From Argonema antarcticum A004/B2 (GTDB taxonomy: Bacteria > Cyanobacteriota > Cyanobacteriia > Cyanobacteriales > Aerosakkonemataceae), in the NCBI RefSeq assembly GCF_023333585.1, contig NZ_JAIQZN010000003.1, forward strand, positions 6,954-70,953: 64,000 nucleotides of DNA, in the 5' to 3' direction. The position numbers were made by a program, and so were the translations under genes. The first letter of the stretch is position 1, and each line of letters begins with the position of its first letter. This document shows, piece after piece, positions 41,801-49,961 of the stretch. A model generated the notes under the pieces. The model had not been told where the DNA came from. It did no database searches and worked only from the letters and a program-made list of their open reading frames with translations.

Positions 41801-42638
41801 GTGTGCGCCATGCTAAATTTTGCTTAACTGATTGACCGCTACCAGTTTGCAACATAATGGGCAAAGGCAGTCGTTCTAGAAGTTCTACGAGGGGATCGAT
41901 CGCCCCAAGTGGGGTAGCTATATTGTTGCCAACCGTGCCATTTGAAGGGTTTGTGCCATCAAATCCCTCAAATTGATAGCCACCGGCTGATTTTTGTGTC
42001 GGTTCGGAATCTGCTAACTGCTCTACCGATAAGTGGTTAGCCAGGTATTGCAACAAACGCTGACTATCGAGCAAACCCAGAAATTTGCCTGAGAAGTCAA
42101 CCAGAGCCCAATCCGAATATGCGCCTGTTTTGTACCTTTGGTCTTGCAGGTAAGGCCAAAATTGCTTCAAGGTAAAATCGGCTGGCAAGGTCGCTAGTGG
42201 CTCTGTCACAGATAAACCCAGATCTGATAAAGATTGCTGTAAATTAAACTCTGTGGCAATTTGCGGTCTGCGGGATGTCACTGATGAGTTGTTTAGAGCT
42301 ATATTCATCCTTGTATCAGTGTTCACATCCGTCTGTGCTTCTACTCCCCCAACAAAGAGCGTTCCCACAGATCTGCCTGGAAAGGCGGGGTGTTGGGGAG
42401 GATCTAAATCCGCTGTCACCTTGGATAAGTTCAGGTAGGGCAATAAGCTGCTCAAGTGCAGCATTCCCAGCGGGCGCTGTTGTTCGCTCACCACTACTAA
42501 GCGATCGGTGTAACAGATCTGCTTTGGGTTCATCTCGCACTTGCCCTGGGCTAAAATCTCTAGCACGGCGGCGAGGCTCGTCATCTGCGTACAGATGGGA
42601 ACGGTGACGATAAATTCTTTCAGGCAGGGGGTCGGCAT
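38844..42638 (-). CDS. Hybrid histidine kinase with CBS-like N-terminus and receiver-like tail
   Basis: The product is 1264 residues and soluble. Residues about 5-70 and 140-200 look like two CBS motifs ('RLVVVSEQQRPLGMLHLSSL', 'DWALVDFSGKFLGLLDSQRL'). A PAS-like stretch follows, then HisKA with the acceptor near H516 ('ACISHELKTPLTAVLG') and HATPase_c ('LVNLLSNALKFTEASG', 'GTGLGLVLTQRL'). Three receiver-like segments complete the protein. The first has Asn-Pro ('TIFLNPLLPLLSGWDVLT') where the phospho-acceptor Asp should be; the second keeps Asp ('VVLLDGNITEP'); the third lacks it. In-frame repeat sequence encodes 'LRIQYEAFRIQYEALSTK' near residue 450. The gene is divergent from kaiA with 458 bases between the starts, so a clock-related role is suspected. 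Confidence 0.87.
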   Translation of the reverse strand: MPTPCLKEFIVTVPICTQMTSLAAVLEILAQGKCEMNPKQICYTDRLVVVSEQQRPLGMLHLSSLLPYLNLSKVTADLDPPQHPAFPGRSVGTLFVGGVEAQTDVNTDTRMNIALNNSSVTSRRPQIATEFNLQQSLSDLGLSVTEPLATLPADFTLKQFWPYLQDQRYKTGAYSDWALVDFSGKFLGLLDSQRLLQYLANHLSVEQLADSEPTQKSAGGYQFEGFDGTNPSNGTVGNNIATPLGAIDPLVELLERLPLPIMLQTGSGQSVKQNLAWRTHFGALQDPEFLRREAAALLEEVAPPSESYKAGEWEHIIPEPLSILDFSVLPNSLPTWEAGNLGFTQISSTDPTSLPKLCHIGTNPNTCICVCPMQNGSERVWQFVKIRLGNVLSNQDILEIEKGTPKDSLHVAHPSGHFRLATLGDTTDSALISHPIPTLENEKLRIQYEAFRIQYEALSTKHSVRSTDQVGGCTDLWLVLAQDVTEEQQVAKELAAKNADLLQLNRLKDEFLACISHELKTPLTAVLGLSSLLKDRLLGPLNDRQLRYTRLIYHSARHLMTVINDILDLTRMETGQLDLTFAIVDIQSVCDRAYEQARKQHSGKNKTEEEEQIDRDLEPNFTLSIESGLDTLIADELRLRQMLVNLLSNALKFTEASGSIGLRVSRWEGWIAFTVWDTGIGIPDEKQHLIFQKFQQLENPLTRQFDGTGLGLVLTQRLTRLHGGDVTFISNQGSGSEFTLLLPPSPPSDRLDTQDEDWEAEEGAREEEQNLSTSPGPKHYPLPHSQSRLVLIVEATPVLIENLTNQLLGLGYRVVIARSGTEALEKARRLQPCTIFLNPLLPLLSGWDVLTLLKASAQTQHIPVIVTATRAEKNYAYSKRADDFLSLPVELDTLRKSLELLAKSAKDSEKGSDKSASLTILRLIADATTDSAQGRSSAENTDNLDRHLTSSPPLSHLSHLLHQYNYRILEADDQEQAELLARIWHPQVVLLDGNITEPLAYLEHLSQYTALANLPLVTLDEKTTEAALKVKGRHESLPLQVFPCLTARGSLLEASTLLQAIQVAAGMTYKRSILVADISMLPDLNERFGSKLEQQTGESTCLQPSGQYEGKPTMPEMAASNKKRAQWLQALIQYLQTAGFKGVLGHSWEEVLQQVQHRSVDLLLIHLGDSIANPALLNELYTLKQFASRPPILVLARRSNEEALASEDINSSPSSRAPSLGSVASSLEFPAVLGEVATRILPASLSMEELLEQIRHALGASPSP

Positions 42639-43096
42639 GGGTATGTGCTTTCTGGCTGGCAGTTCAAAATAACTGAAAGCGCCGAAAGCGCCTCTTTGAG
42701 TTCACAGTCCCATGACTTTCACGCCTCAACCGCTACCTACAGGGTAGGCGGTGCGTCTTTTTCAGGTGGAAGCAATACCCGCAAGTAGGGTATTGCTGTC
42801 GTTTAACGCAGAGTAGGAGACGCTTAAAATCGGGTCTTGATCATATTATGATCCCAGCGTGAATTTTGCTTCTATCTCAGCAATTACAATTAATGAGAAT
42901 TCAACTAATGTTAGCTTAATGTTAAGGATTGTATTGATCCCCTCTCAGGATCTCTATCCTGGGGGGGTATAAATTATAGCAAACTGCAACGGAAGCCGTA
43001 CAAATACAGTCGCTTCCTTGCTTTGAGGGATAGATGTCCTAACATATCTGACTTTCGCTATATACAGCCCGTTGAAAACTTTACTGCTTAAAGCGC
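42639..43096. promoter_or_regulatory. Structured upstream region of kaiA
   Basis: The region separates the hybrid kinase from kaiA. It holds three hairpin-forming blocks: CCGCTACCTACAGGGTAGGCGG (42730-42751), imperfect; GCAATACCC/GGGTATTGC (42772-42796), exact with a 7-base loop; and CAGGAT-CTCT-ATCCTG (42946-42961). A 15-base palindrome GATCATATTATGATC lies at 42839-42853. The first two blocks resemble the structured ends of IS200/IS605-type elements, but no transposase is present. Promoters for both genes must lie here. Confidence 0.5.
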
Positions 43097-44020
43097 GTGC
43101 GATCGCAACTTTTTATCTGTACCTTTTTGCCTTCTTCCCTATCGGCTGAGCCGATAGGGCAGTTTTTGAGTGCCGAACGCTATCTGCTGACTCAATTCCA
43201 GTCAAAAGAGGCGTTTTTAAATTTCGTCCAGCAGGAACAGCAACAACTAGATTGCCTAGTTTTACATGATGGCCCAGAGTTATTAGCCCTCCTCAACCAG
43301 CTGCACCAGCAAGGCACGCTGTTACCAAGCGTGATTTTCTCATTGGATACAGAAGTAAGCTCTCGCCAAACCTCTGGAAAAGAGATTCATGAGTCTACAC
43401 CCTCAGAAACGCCAACGGACACCTCGGCAGACGCCCCAAAGTGTTCGATCGATTTCTACGAGGCTTCTGCTCTGAGAGTCTCTCTGAGCGAGCTTACGAA
43501 AATTCCCGCTCTCATCGATCGCGCGATCGCTCAATTTCTGGAGCTTTCTTCCGAGACGACTCTCTATGATAAATCTTCCTTCACGGACGCTAGAGGCAAA
43601 CCAAATATCCTCCTGCAACAGCAGCGGCGGCTGGCTGAGAAACTAAGGGAACGATTAGGGTATATGGGTGTGTATTACAAGCGAAATCCCAAACATTTTT
43701 TCCGCAATATTCCATCTGCCAAAAAGCACGAGTTCCTAGAGCAACTCAAATTAGATTATCGCGAGATAGTTCTGAATTACTTCAATCAAGATAGCAACCT
43801 AAATCAAAAAATTGATGAATTTGTCAATACAGCTTTTTTCTCAGACATTCCAGTTACTCATATCGTGGAAATTCACATGGAATTAATGGACGAGCTTTCT
43901 AAACAGCTAAAATTAGAAGGGCGGAGCGATGAAGTATTATTAGATTATCGTCTGACCCTAATCGATGCGATCGCACACCTATGTGAAATGTACCGCCGTT
44001 CACTTCCCAAAGAATCTTGA
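43097..44020 (+). CDS. kaiA: Circadian clock protein KaiA, full length
   Basis: The product is 307 residues, starting at GTG 43097 (MRSQLFICTFLPSSLSAEPI). It has the long form: an N-terminal receiver-like domain (about 1-135, 'DCLVLHDGPELLALLNQL'), a Ser/Thr/Pro-rich linker about 85-115, and the C-terminal four-helix KaiA domain (about 185-300, 'KLRERLGYMGVYYKRNPKHF', 'VTHIVEIHMELMDELSKQLK'). KaiA stimulates KaiC autophosphorylation by binding its C-terminal tail. Nostoc-type heterocystous strains have a short KaiA without the N-terminal domain, so the long form fits an Oscillatoriales origin. kaiB follows by 98 bases. Confidence 0.95.
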   Translation: MRSQLFICTFLPSSLSAEPIGQFLSAERYLLTQFQSKEAFLNFVQQEQQQLDCLVLHDGPELLALLNQLHQQGTLLPSVIFSLDTEVSSRQTSGKEIHESTPSETPTDTSADAPKCSIDFYEASALRVSLSELTKIPALIDRAIAQFLELSSETTLYDKSSFTDARGKPNILLQQQRRLAEKLRERLGYMGVYYKRNPKHFFRNIPSAKKHEFLEQLKLDYREIVLNYFNQDSNLNQKIDEFVNTAFFSDIPVTHIVEIHMELMDELSKQLKLEGRSDEVLLDYRLTLIDAIAHLCEMYRRSLPKES

Positions 44021-44118
44021 GTCATGATTCGTGGTTCCTGGTTCGCAGTTTATGGTAAAAATCATAAACAACCAACAATGAATAATAAACAATGAATAAT
44101 CAATAACGACGAAACTCT

Positions 44119-44436
44119 ATGACTCCTCTAAAGAAAACTTATGTTCTCAAGCTTTACGTCGCTGGGAACACACCTAACTCTGTACGAGCCTTAAAAATGC
44201 TGAAGAATATTCTTGAACAAGAGTTTCAAGGCGTCTACGCCCTGAAAGTGATTGATGTGCTAAAAAACCCGCAACTAGCAGAGGAAGATAAAATCCTGGC
44301 AACTCCTACCCTAGCCAAAATATTGCCTCCTCCAGTTCGCAAAATTATTGGCGATCTCTCCGATCGGGAAAAGGTATTAATTGGCCTAGATCTCCTATAC
44401 GAAGAACTGCGTGAAGAAGAAGAATACGCTGGTTAA
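44119..44436 (+). CDS. kaiB: Circadian clock protein KaiB
   Basis: The product is 105 residues with the start '[20 protein letters not shown]', the conserved '[20 protein letters not shown]' and '[20 protein letters not shown]'. KaiB switches between a tetramer with a unique fold and a thioredoxin-like monomer that binds KaiC and sequesters KaiA, ending the phosphorylation phase. The acidic C-terminal tail ('[12 protein letters not shown]') is normal. It lies 99 bases before kaiC. Confidence 0.97.
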   Translation: MTPLKKTYVLKLYVAGNTPNSVRALKMLKNILEQEFQGVYALKVIDVLKNPQLAEEDKILATPTLAKILPPPVRKIIGDLSDREKVLIGLDLLYEELREEEEYAG

Positions 44437-44535
44437 ATAAATTTTGCTAAATTTGTTAGACTGGTTATGTGCCAAACGTAGCCTTGCAGCCCTTTATTTT
44501 ATGGGGTTTTACTTCCATTTTATAAGACCAAAACC

Positions 44536-46098
44536 ATGAATAAGCCAAATAATCAGATTGAGCAAAAACAGAAATTCGTAAAGGCAGGAGTCGAAAAAAT
44601 TCGCACCCTTATCGAGGGATTTGATGATATAAGTTATGGCGGATTGCCTGTTGGTAGAACCACATTAGTAAGCGGTACTTCTGGTACGGGAAAAACCCTG
44701 TTTGCAATCCAGTTTATCTATAACGGCATCATCCATTTTGATGAGCCTGGAGTTTTTGTCACTTTTGAAGAATCGCCCAACGATATTATCAAAAATGCCT
44801 GTAGTTTTGGGTGGAATTTACAACAATTAGTCGATGATGGCAAGTTATTTATTTTGGATGCCTCTCCCGATCCAGAAGGACAGGATGTTGTCGGCAGTTT
44901 TGACCTTTCTGCTCTGATCGAGCGTCTGCAATATGCTATTCGCAAATACAAAGCCAAACGGGTTTCGATTGACTCGGTAACGGCAGTGTTTCAACAGTAT
45001 GATGCAGCATCGGTGGTGCGGCGAGAAATCTTTCGCTTAGTCGCACGTCTTAAGCTACTTGGCGTTACCAGTATCATGACAACCGAACGAGAGCAAGAAT
45101 ATGGCCCCGTGGCGCGTTTTGGGGTAGAAGAGTTTGTTTCGGATAATGTAGCAATTGTCCGAAATGTTTTAGAAGGAGAACGCCGTCGCCGCACGCTCGA
45201 AATCCTCAAATTGCGAGGCACAACTCACATGAAAGGGGAATATCCTTTTACGATTACCAATGATGGGATTAATATCTTCCCACTGGGAGCAATGCGATTG
45301 ACTCAACGTTCTTCCAATGTCCGTGTATCTTCTGGCGTGAAAACCCTCGACGAAATGTGTGGCGGCGGTTTCTTCAAAGATTCCATCATTCTGGCAACAG
45401 GAGCTACTGGTACAGGGAAGACACTTTTAGTAAGTAAATTCTTGCAAGATGCCTGCATGAGAGGTGAGCAGGCGATATTATTTGCTTATGAAGAATCTCG
45501 CGCTCAACTCTCGCGCAATGCCTACTCTTGGGGAACTGATTTTGAAGATTTAGAACAAAAAGGGTTGCTGAAAATCATTTGTGCTTATCCCGAATCCGCT
45601 GGATTGGAAGACCACTTGCAGATTATTAAAACAGAAATTGCACAATTTAAGCCTTCCCGAATTGCCATTGACTCTCTATCAGCTTTGGCACGCGGAGTGA
45701 GCAATAATGCTTTTCGTCAGTTTGTGATTGGGCTGACTGGTTTCGCCAAGCAAGAGGAAATTACCGGCTTTTTTACCAACACTACCGAGCAATTTATGGG
45801 GTCTAATTCAATTACAGATTCCCATATTTCTACGATTACAGACACGATTATCATGCTCCAGTATGTGGAGATTCGTGGCGAAATGTCTCGCGCTATTAAC
45901 GTCTTTAAGATGCGAGGTTCTGGGCACGATAAAGGCATCCGCGAGTACACTATCAGCGAAAAAGGCCCGGAAATTAAAGATTCCTTCCGCAACTTTGAAC
46001 GAATTATCAGCGGTTCGCCCTCTCGCATTAGCGTTGATGAAAAGTCAGAACTTTCTCGAATTGTCAAGGGGGTGCAGGGAAAAATCGGTGATGATTAA
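44536..46098 (+). CDS. kaiC: Circadian clock ATPase/kinase KaiC
   Basis: The product is 520 residues, two RecA-like halves. CI has Walker A 'GTSGTGKT' with K53 and the catalytic pair E78-E79 ('TFEESP'). CII has Walker A 'GATGTGKT' and the phospho-sites S432 and T433 in 'DSHISTITD', one position later than S431/T432 of Synechococcus elongatus. T427 corresponds to T426 there. The C-terminal tail that KaiA grips ('SELSRIVKGVQGKIGDD') is present. All residues needed for oscillation that can be judged are intact. The gene is the third of the kaiABC order. Confidence 0.98.
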   Translation: MNKPNNQIEQKQKFVKAGVEKIRTLIEGFDDISYGGLPVGRTTLVSGTSGTGKTLFAIQFIYNGIIHFDEPGVFVTFEESPNDIIKNACSFGWNLQQLVDDGKLFILDASPDPEGQDVVGSFDLSALIERLQYAIRKYKAKRVSIDSVTAVFQQYDAASVVRREIFRLVARLKLLGVTSIMTTEREQEYGPVARFGVEEFVSDNVAIVRNVLEGERRRRTLEILKLRGTTHMKGEYPFTITNDGINIFPLGAMRLTQRSSNVRVSSGVKTLDEMCGGGFFKDSIILATGATGTGKTLLVSKFLQDACMRGEQAILFAYEESRAQLSRNAYSWGTDFEDLEQKGLLKIICAYPESAGLEDHLQIIKTEIAQFKPSRIAIDSLSALARGVSNNAFRQFVIGLTGFAKQEEITGFFTNTTEQFMGSNSITDSHISTITDTIIMLQYVEIRGEMSRAINVFKMRGSGHDKGIREYTISEKGPEIKDSFRNFERIISGSPSRISVDEKSELSRIVKGVQGKIGDD

Positions 46099-46117
46099 TT
46101 AGGGTAAATTTAAGATT

Positions 46118-46759
46118 TTAGATTTTAGAGCCCCTTTCAAATAAAGCGCGATAAACAGGTTCGCCTTTGGCTTCGGTGAAACGTTCGCGTTCCGTGGGGA
46201 CTGGCAAAGGGTTTGCAGTCAGCCATTCGGATGAAGTTCTTTGAAAAGCTGGGTGAGAATGGAAGCGATCGCACATTTCGATCGCTACCTGCTCCACATC
46301 AGACTGAATAAATACCCATCCTCCAGAAGCAAGATAAGTTGCCAACTCAGCCACCGTATCGGTTTGCACCACTCGCCTCTTCTGGTGGCGCTTTTTAAAC
46401 CAGGGGTCGGGAAATTGAATCGTCACTCGCTGCAATATCCCAGATGGAAAAGAACTTAACAGAGGACGCAGGGAATTGTTCGCGTTGCAAAACAGGTAGT
46501 GCAGATTCTGCAAAAGATGCTCGTCTCGCAGCTTATTTGCCTCCAAAACCAACGGTTCCCGAATTTCTAGCCCCAAATAATTCCAATCGGGTTGCAACTG
46601 TGCCATGCTCAAAAGGAACTGTCCCTTAGCACAGCCAATATCCAAATGCAGTGGCAGGGTAAGATCGGCGTAAATCTGAGTCCAATCGGGAGGACTCGTG
46701 GGTGTCTGATACTTACTACTAAGAGGATTGACGTGCTGGCGAACTCTGACAGCTGCCAA
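46118..46759 (-). CDS. trmB: tRNA (guanine-N7-)-methyltransferase
   Basis: The product is 213 residues, starting at TTG 46759 with a strong AAGGAG site eight bases upstream. It has the SAM-binding block '[20 protein letters not shown]', the '[14 protein letters not shown]' acidic turn and the family signature '[20 protein letters not shown]'. It methylates G46 in the variable loop of several tRNAs. It is convergent with kaiC (19 bases between ends) and divergent from the metallophosphoesterase gene. Confidence 0.94.
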   Translation of the reverse strand: MAAVRVRQHVNPLSSKYQTPTSPPDWTQIYADLTLPLHLDIGCAKGQFLLSMAQLQPDWNYLGLEIREPLVLEANKLRDEHLLQNLHYLFCNANNSLRPLLSSFPSGILQRVTIQFPDPWFKKRHQKRRVVQTDTVAELATYLASGGWVFIQSDVEQVAIEMCDRFHSHPAFQRTSSEWLTANPLPVPTERERFTEAKGEPVYRALFERGSKI

Positions 46760-46866
46760 AATTAATACTCCTTCTCAAAACGATTAACTACTTCTGGTTG
46801 CGATCGCATTGCCCAACCATTAGTTATACTGGACGGGGATCGCTATTTTTTGGCGATTTTAATGAT

Positions 46867-47967
46867 ATGAGCCTAAATTTCCGCTTTGCTGTGGTGAGCG
46901 ACTTGCACATCGCCGTGCCTCACACCATCTGGGATAGTCCAAGCAGGTTTCATCTGGTGGAAGTCAGTATACCAGCGCTGGAGATTGTTCTGAAGCATTT
47001 GGAACAACTTGACCTGGATTTTCTGCTTTTACCGGGAGACTTAACGCAGCACGGCGAACCGGATAATCATGCTTGGTTGCAGGGGCGCTTGTCGCAACTG
47101 CCTTTTCCAGTGTACGTTGTGCCGGGGAATCACGATGTTCCCAGTTTGCGCGGGACTGAAAACGCGATCGCTTTTTCAGATTTCCCTCGCTTCTACCACA
47201 AGTTTGGCTACAACGATAAAGCACAAATTTATTACACTTGTCAAGTTTTGCCCGGTGTACGCCTGATCGGACTCAATTCTAACCAGTTTGACGAGGAAGG
47301 CAAACAAGTTGGGCGTTTAGATGATACTCAGATAGAGTGGCTGAGGGAGGTTCTAGCGGCATCCTCAGATGAACTGGTGCTGGTGATGATACATCACAAT
47401 GTAGTAGAACACTTGCCGGGTCAATCTCGCCACTCATTAGGGCGTCGGTATATGCTGGAGAATGCGCCGAGTTTGCTGGAGATTCTGCGATCGGCTAAAG
47501 TGCAACTGGTGTTTACCGGACACTTGCACGTTCAGGATATCGCTTACAACCAAGGCATATACGACATTACCACTGGTTCTCTGGTCAGTTATCCGCATCC
47601 CTATCGGATTTTACATTACCGTACCGACGAACTGGGCAGACGATCGTTGCAAATTGAGACGCATCGGATCGAATCGGTGCCAGATTGGCCTACTTTACCG
47701 CAGATCTCGCGAAAATGGATGGGCGATCGCAGCCATCCCTTCATGCTCAGACTGCTCACCGAACCACCTCTAAGTCTACCTCACATCACAGCAGAGGAAC
47801 TCGTTCCCAGTCTGCGCTATTTCTGGGCAGATATTGCTGGTGGCGATGCTATCTTTGACTTCTCCCACTTTCCACCAAAAGCGCGTCGTTTCTTCGAGAG
47901 TTTTGGCGCTATTAGCAGTAACGGTACACCCGCCTTCATCGACAACAATACAACTTTGCTGCTTTAA
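46867..47967 (+). CDS. Calcineurin-like metallophosphoesterase
   Basis: The product is 366 residues from ATG 46867 (MSLNFRFAVVSDLHIAVPHT); the frame stays open to 46798, which lies in a repeat-like leader. The metal motifs are 'VVSDLHI', 'LLPGDLTQHGEP', 'VVPGNHDVPSL', 'MIHHNVVEH' and 'VFTGHLHVQDI'. The closest group is the cyanobacterial Icc/CpdA-like branch, but substrates range from cyclic nucleotides to phosphoproteins. No signal peptide is seen. The TPR-like gene follows after 36 bases and may be cotranscribed. Confidence 0.88.
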   Translation: MSLNFRFAVVSDLHIAVPHTIWDSPSRFHLVEVSIPALEIVLKHLEQLDLDFLLLPGDLTQHGEPDNHAWLQGRLSQLPFPVYVVPGNHDVPSLRGTENAIAFSDFPRFYHKFGYNDKAQIYYTCQVLPGVRLIGLNSNQFDEEGKQVGRLDDTQIEWLREVLAASSDELVLVMIHHNVVEHLPGQSRHSLGRRYMLENAPSLLEILRSAKVQLVFTGHLHVQDIAYNQGIYDITTGSLVSYPHPYRILHYRTDELGRRSLQIETHRIESVPDWPTLPQISRKWMGDRSHPFMLRLLTEPPLSLPHITAEELVPSLRYFWADIAGGDAIFDFSHFPPKARRFFESFGAISSNGTPAFIDNNTTLLL

Positions 47968-48003
47968 ATTCTCTGTAGCGGTATATTTTAAAATAATCAA
48001 GAT

Positions 48004-49860
48004 ATGACTGTCAGCGTGAGTTATCAGTTTGATGAATTTGTCAGCCAACATTTGGCTGATGCTGTTGTTGCTGCCAAAACTATCAGAGATGCTCCTATTA
48101 AAACTGTGACTTTATCCCGCATAGCTCTCCACTATGCAAGATTTGGACAGCAAAATCAAGCCCTAGAAGTTTTATCTCAAGCCCTTAATCCCGCCCAAAA
48201 GATTAAAGAGGCTGTGAGTCTAGTAAAAGCAATGGGCGAAGTAGCAGGAATATGTCTGTTTGAGCCTGCACTGACAAATCAAATATGGGAAATATTAACT
48301 CAAGCTTTACAGGTAGCTCAAACCATCCACAACTCCGAACAAAAACATCAGGCGTTATCAGAAATTGCCTTTCGCTACGCAAGTGCAGGAGAAAGCGATC
48401 GGGCAATGCGAGTATTGGATTTGGTTGGAAAATCTTCAGATAAAAATTATGCCAAAAAGTATTTTCAGCAGAGTTTAATTTACTATTATATCACTTTTCG
48501 TAAACACGACGAAGCTCTAAAATTAATCTCCGAAGCAGAAACTATTGATCCTTCCGAGAAGTTAATAATACTCTCTGGCATGGCTTTGGATTACGCAGAC
48601 TTGGAACAAGTAGAACTAGCCGATAGCACTCTAACTGAAGCTTCACAAATAGCTATTATTTTAAATAATAGCAGCGAAAAAGTCTTTCATTGTATAGACA
48701 TAGCCGAGCGATATTCACTAATCGGATACCATAATAAAGCAATTCAGATACTGAAACAAGGGCTAGATATAATCCCAAATATTGAAGAAGAAAATACAGA
48801 AAACATATCGTATATGTTGGGTAATATTGCTCAAGGATTTGCTCAAGCAGGCCAACCTGATTATGCCTTACGAGTAGCTCAAACTATAAAAGATAATGAC
48901 CCAGCCTTATATTCCAAAGTCAACGCATTAGAGGAAGTTGCTGGTGCGTATGTAAAGGCTGGTCAGATCGATCGAGCTAAGGCTACATTATTTGAAGCTT
49001 TTGAAGTAGCTAACGCGATGCCAAATGCTGGCGAACGACAAGCTTATTTATTAATTAAACTAGCTGAAAAGTATGTAAAATATAGCTATGTTGACAGAGT
49101 TGCTGAGGTATTAGCTCAAGCTCTTAATATTACCAAAGATTTAAAGCCTAGTAAGCAAACAGACGAGCTAAAGTCGTCGATTGTTTTCTGCTATAAAGAG
49201 GCTGGTTTATACGATCTAGCCTTACAACTTGCTATTGGCATTAAGGATAGTAATTCCAGAAACAAAGCTTTAGATTACTTAGTTACCAGCTATATAGATA
49301 CTGGAAAATATGAGAATGCTTTACGATTGTTAGAGATGATTGATGACGCCATGTATAGATGCAAAGCTTTATCAAAGATAGCTGCCAAGTATACCAAATC
49401 AGGACAAATAAAACAAGGTTTAGAAACGTTTAAACAAGCAGTGCAAATCGCCAAAAATATCAAAAATACCAGGCAAAGAAAAGTGGGATTAATTGAGGTT
49501 TTTCGCTGCTACATGGAGATCTATGAATACAACGATATTGTTGAGATTGTTGAGATTGTTAAAACTATCAAGGATGCTTCATTAGAAGCCGAGGTATTAA
49601 CCAGGATAATTTATTTTTATAATCAGTCTGGACAGGAAACTAAAGCTGTTTACCTTTATCCTCAAGTTGTTACCCCAATTGAACGCATGAGAGACAGCCC
49701 CGCCAAAACTAATTTGATGGCTGGCATATATTCGGGATACGCTAAAGCAGGCCAATATGAACAAGCCCTAGAGCTTGTCAAAAGAATCAAAAATGCTGAA
49801 ACGAAAGTTCAGGCATTACTTGACATTGTTTATATATACGCAGCAGCTAATCGCGATTAG
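48004..49860 (+). CDS. TPR-like repeat protein
   Basis: The product is 618 residues, soluble and entirely helical, with about fifteen units of 35-45 residues of the form 'A..YA.AGQ.D.AL.....I.D' ('ALHYARFGQQNQALEVLSQA', 'AGAYVKAGQIDRAKATLFEA', 'SGYAKAGQYEQALELVKRIK'). No catalytic domain is seen. Such arrays serve as protein scaffolds. The coding region is more AT-rich than its neighbours and carries a small tandem duplication ('EIVEIVEIVK', near 49540-49560), suggesting recent expansion or transfer. Function unknown. It may be cotranscribed with the metallophosphoesterase. Confidence 0.78.
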   Translation: MTVSVSYQFDEFVSQHLADAVVAAKTIRDAPIKTVTLSRIALHYARFGQQNQALEVLSQALNPAQKIKEAVSLVKAMGEVAGICLFEPALTNQIWEILTQALQVAQTIHNSEQKHQALSEIAFRYASAGESDRAMRVLDLVGKSSDKNYAKKYFQQSLIYYYITFRKHDEALKLISEAETIDPSEKLIILSGMALDYADLEQVELADSTLTEASQIAIILNNSSEKVFHCIDIAERYSLIGYHNKAIQILKQGLDIIPNIEEENTENISYMLGNIAQGFAQAGQPDYALRVAQTIKDNDPALYSKVNALEEVAGAYVKAGQIDRAKATLFEAFEVANAMPNAGERQAYLLIKLAEKYVKYSYVDRVAEVLAQALNITKDLKPSKQTDELKSSIVFCYKEAGLYDLALQLAIGIKDSNSRNKALDYLVTSYIDTGKYENALRLLEMIDDAMYRCKALSKIAAKYTKSGQIKQGLETFKQAVQIAKNIKNTRQRKVGLIEVFRCYMEIYEYNDIVEIVEIVKTIKDASLEAEVLTRIIYFYNQSGQETKAVYLYPQVVTPIERMRDSPAKTNLMAGIYSGYAKAGQYEQALELVKRIKNAETKVQALLDIVYIYAAANRD

Positions 49861-49961
49861 TCATCAGTGATTCGGTAATGGGTAATGGAAAAAAGTAAAC
49901 CAATGACTAATGACCAATGACCGATGACTAATGACTAATGACTAATGACCAATGACCAAAA
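49861..49961. repeat. Tandem 'ATGACTAATGACC' repeats
   Basis: Nine- to ten-base units of 'TGACTAATGACCAATGACC' type fill 49902-49957, between the convergent TPR-like and FIST genes. They belong to the same family as the arrays at 13397, 27980 and 15143. Confidence 0.75.

Noticed and set aside
42700-42800. IS200/IS605 element
   Set aside because: Only end-like hairpins are seen; there is no tnpA or tnpB frame, so it is kept as a finding but not called a mobile element.
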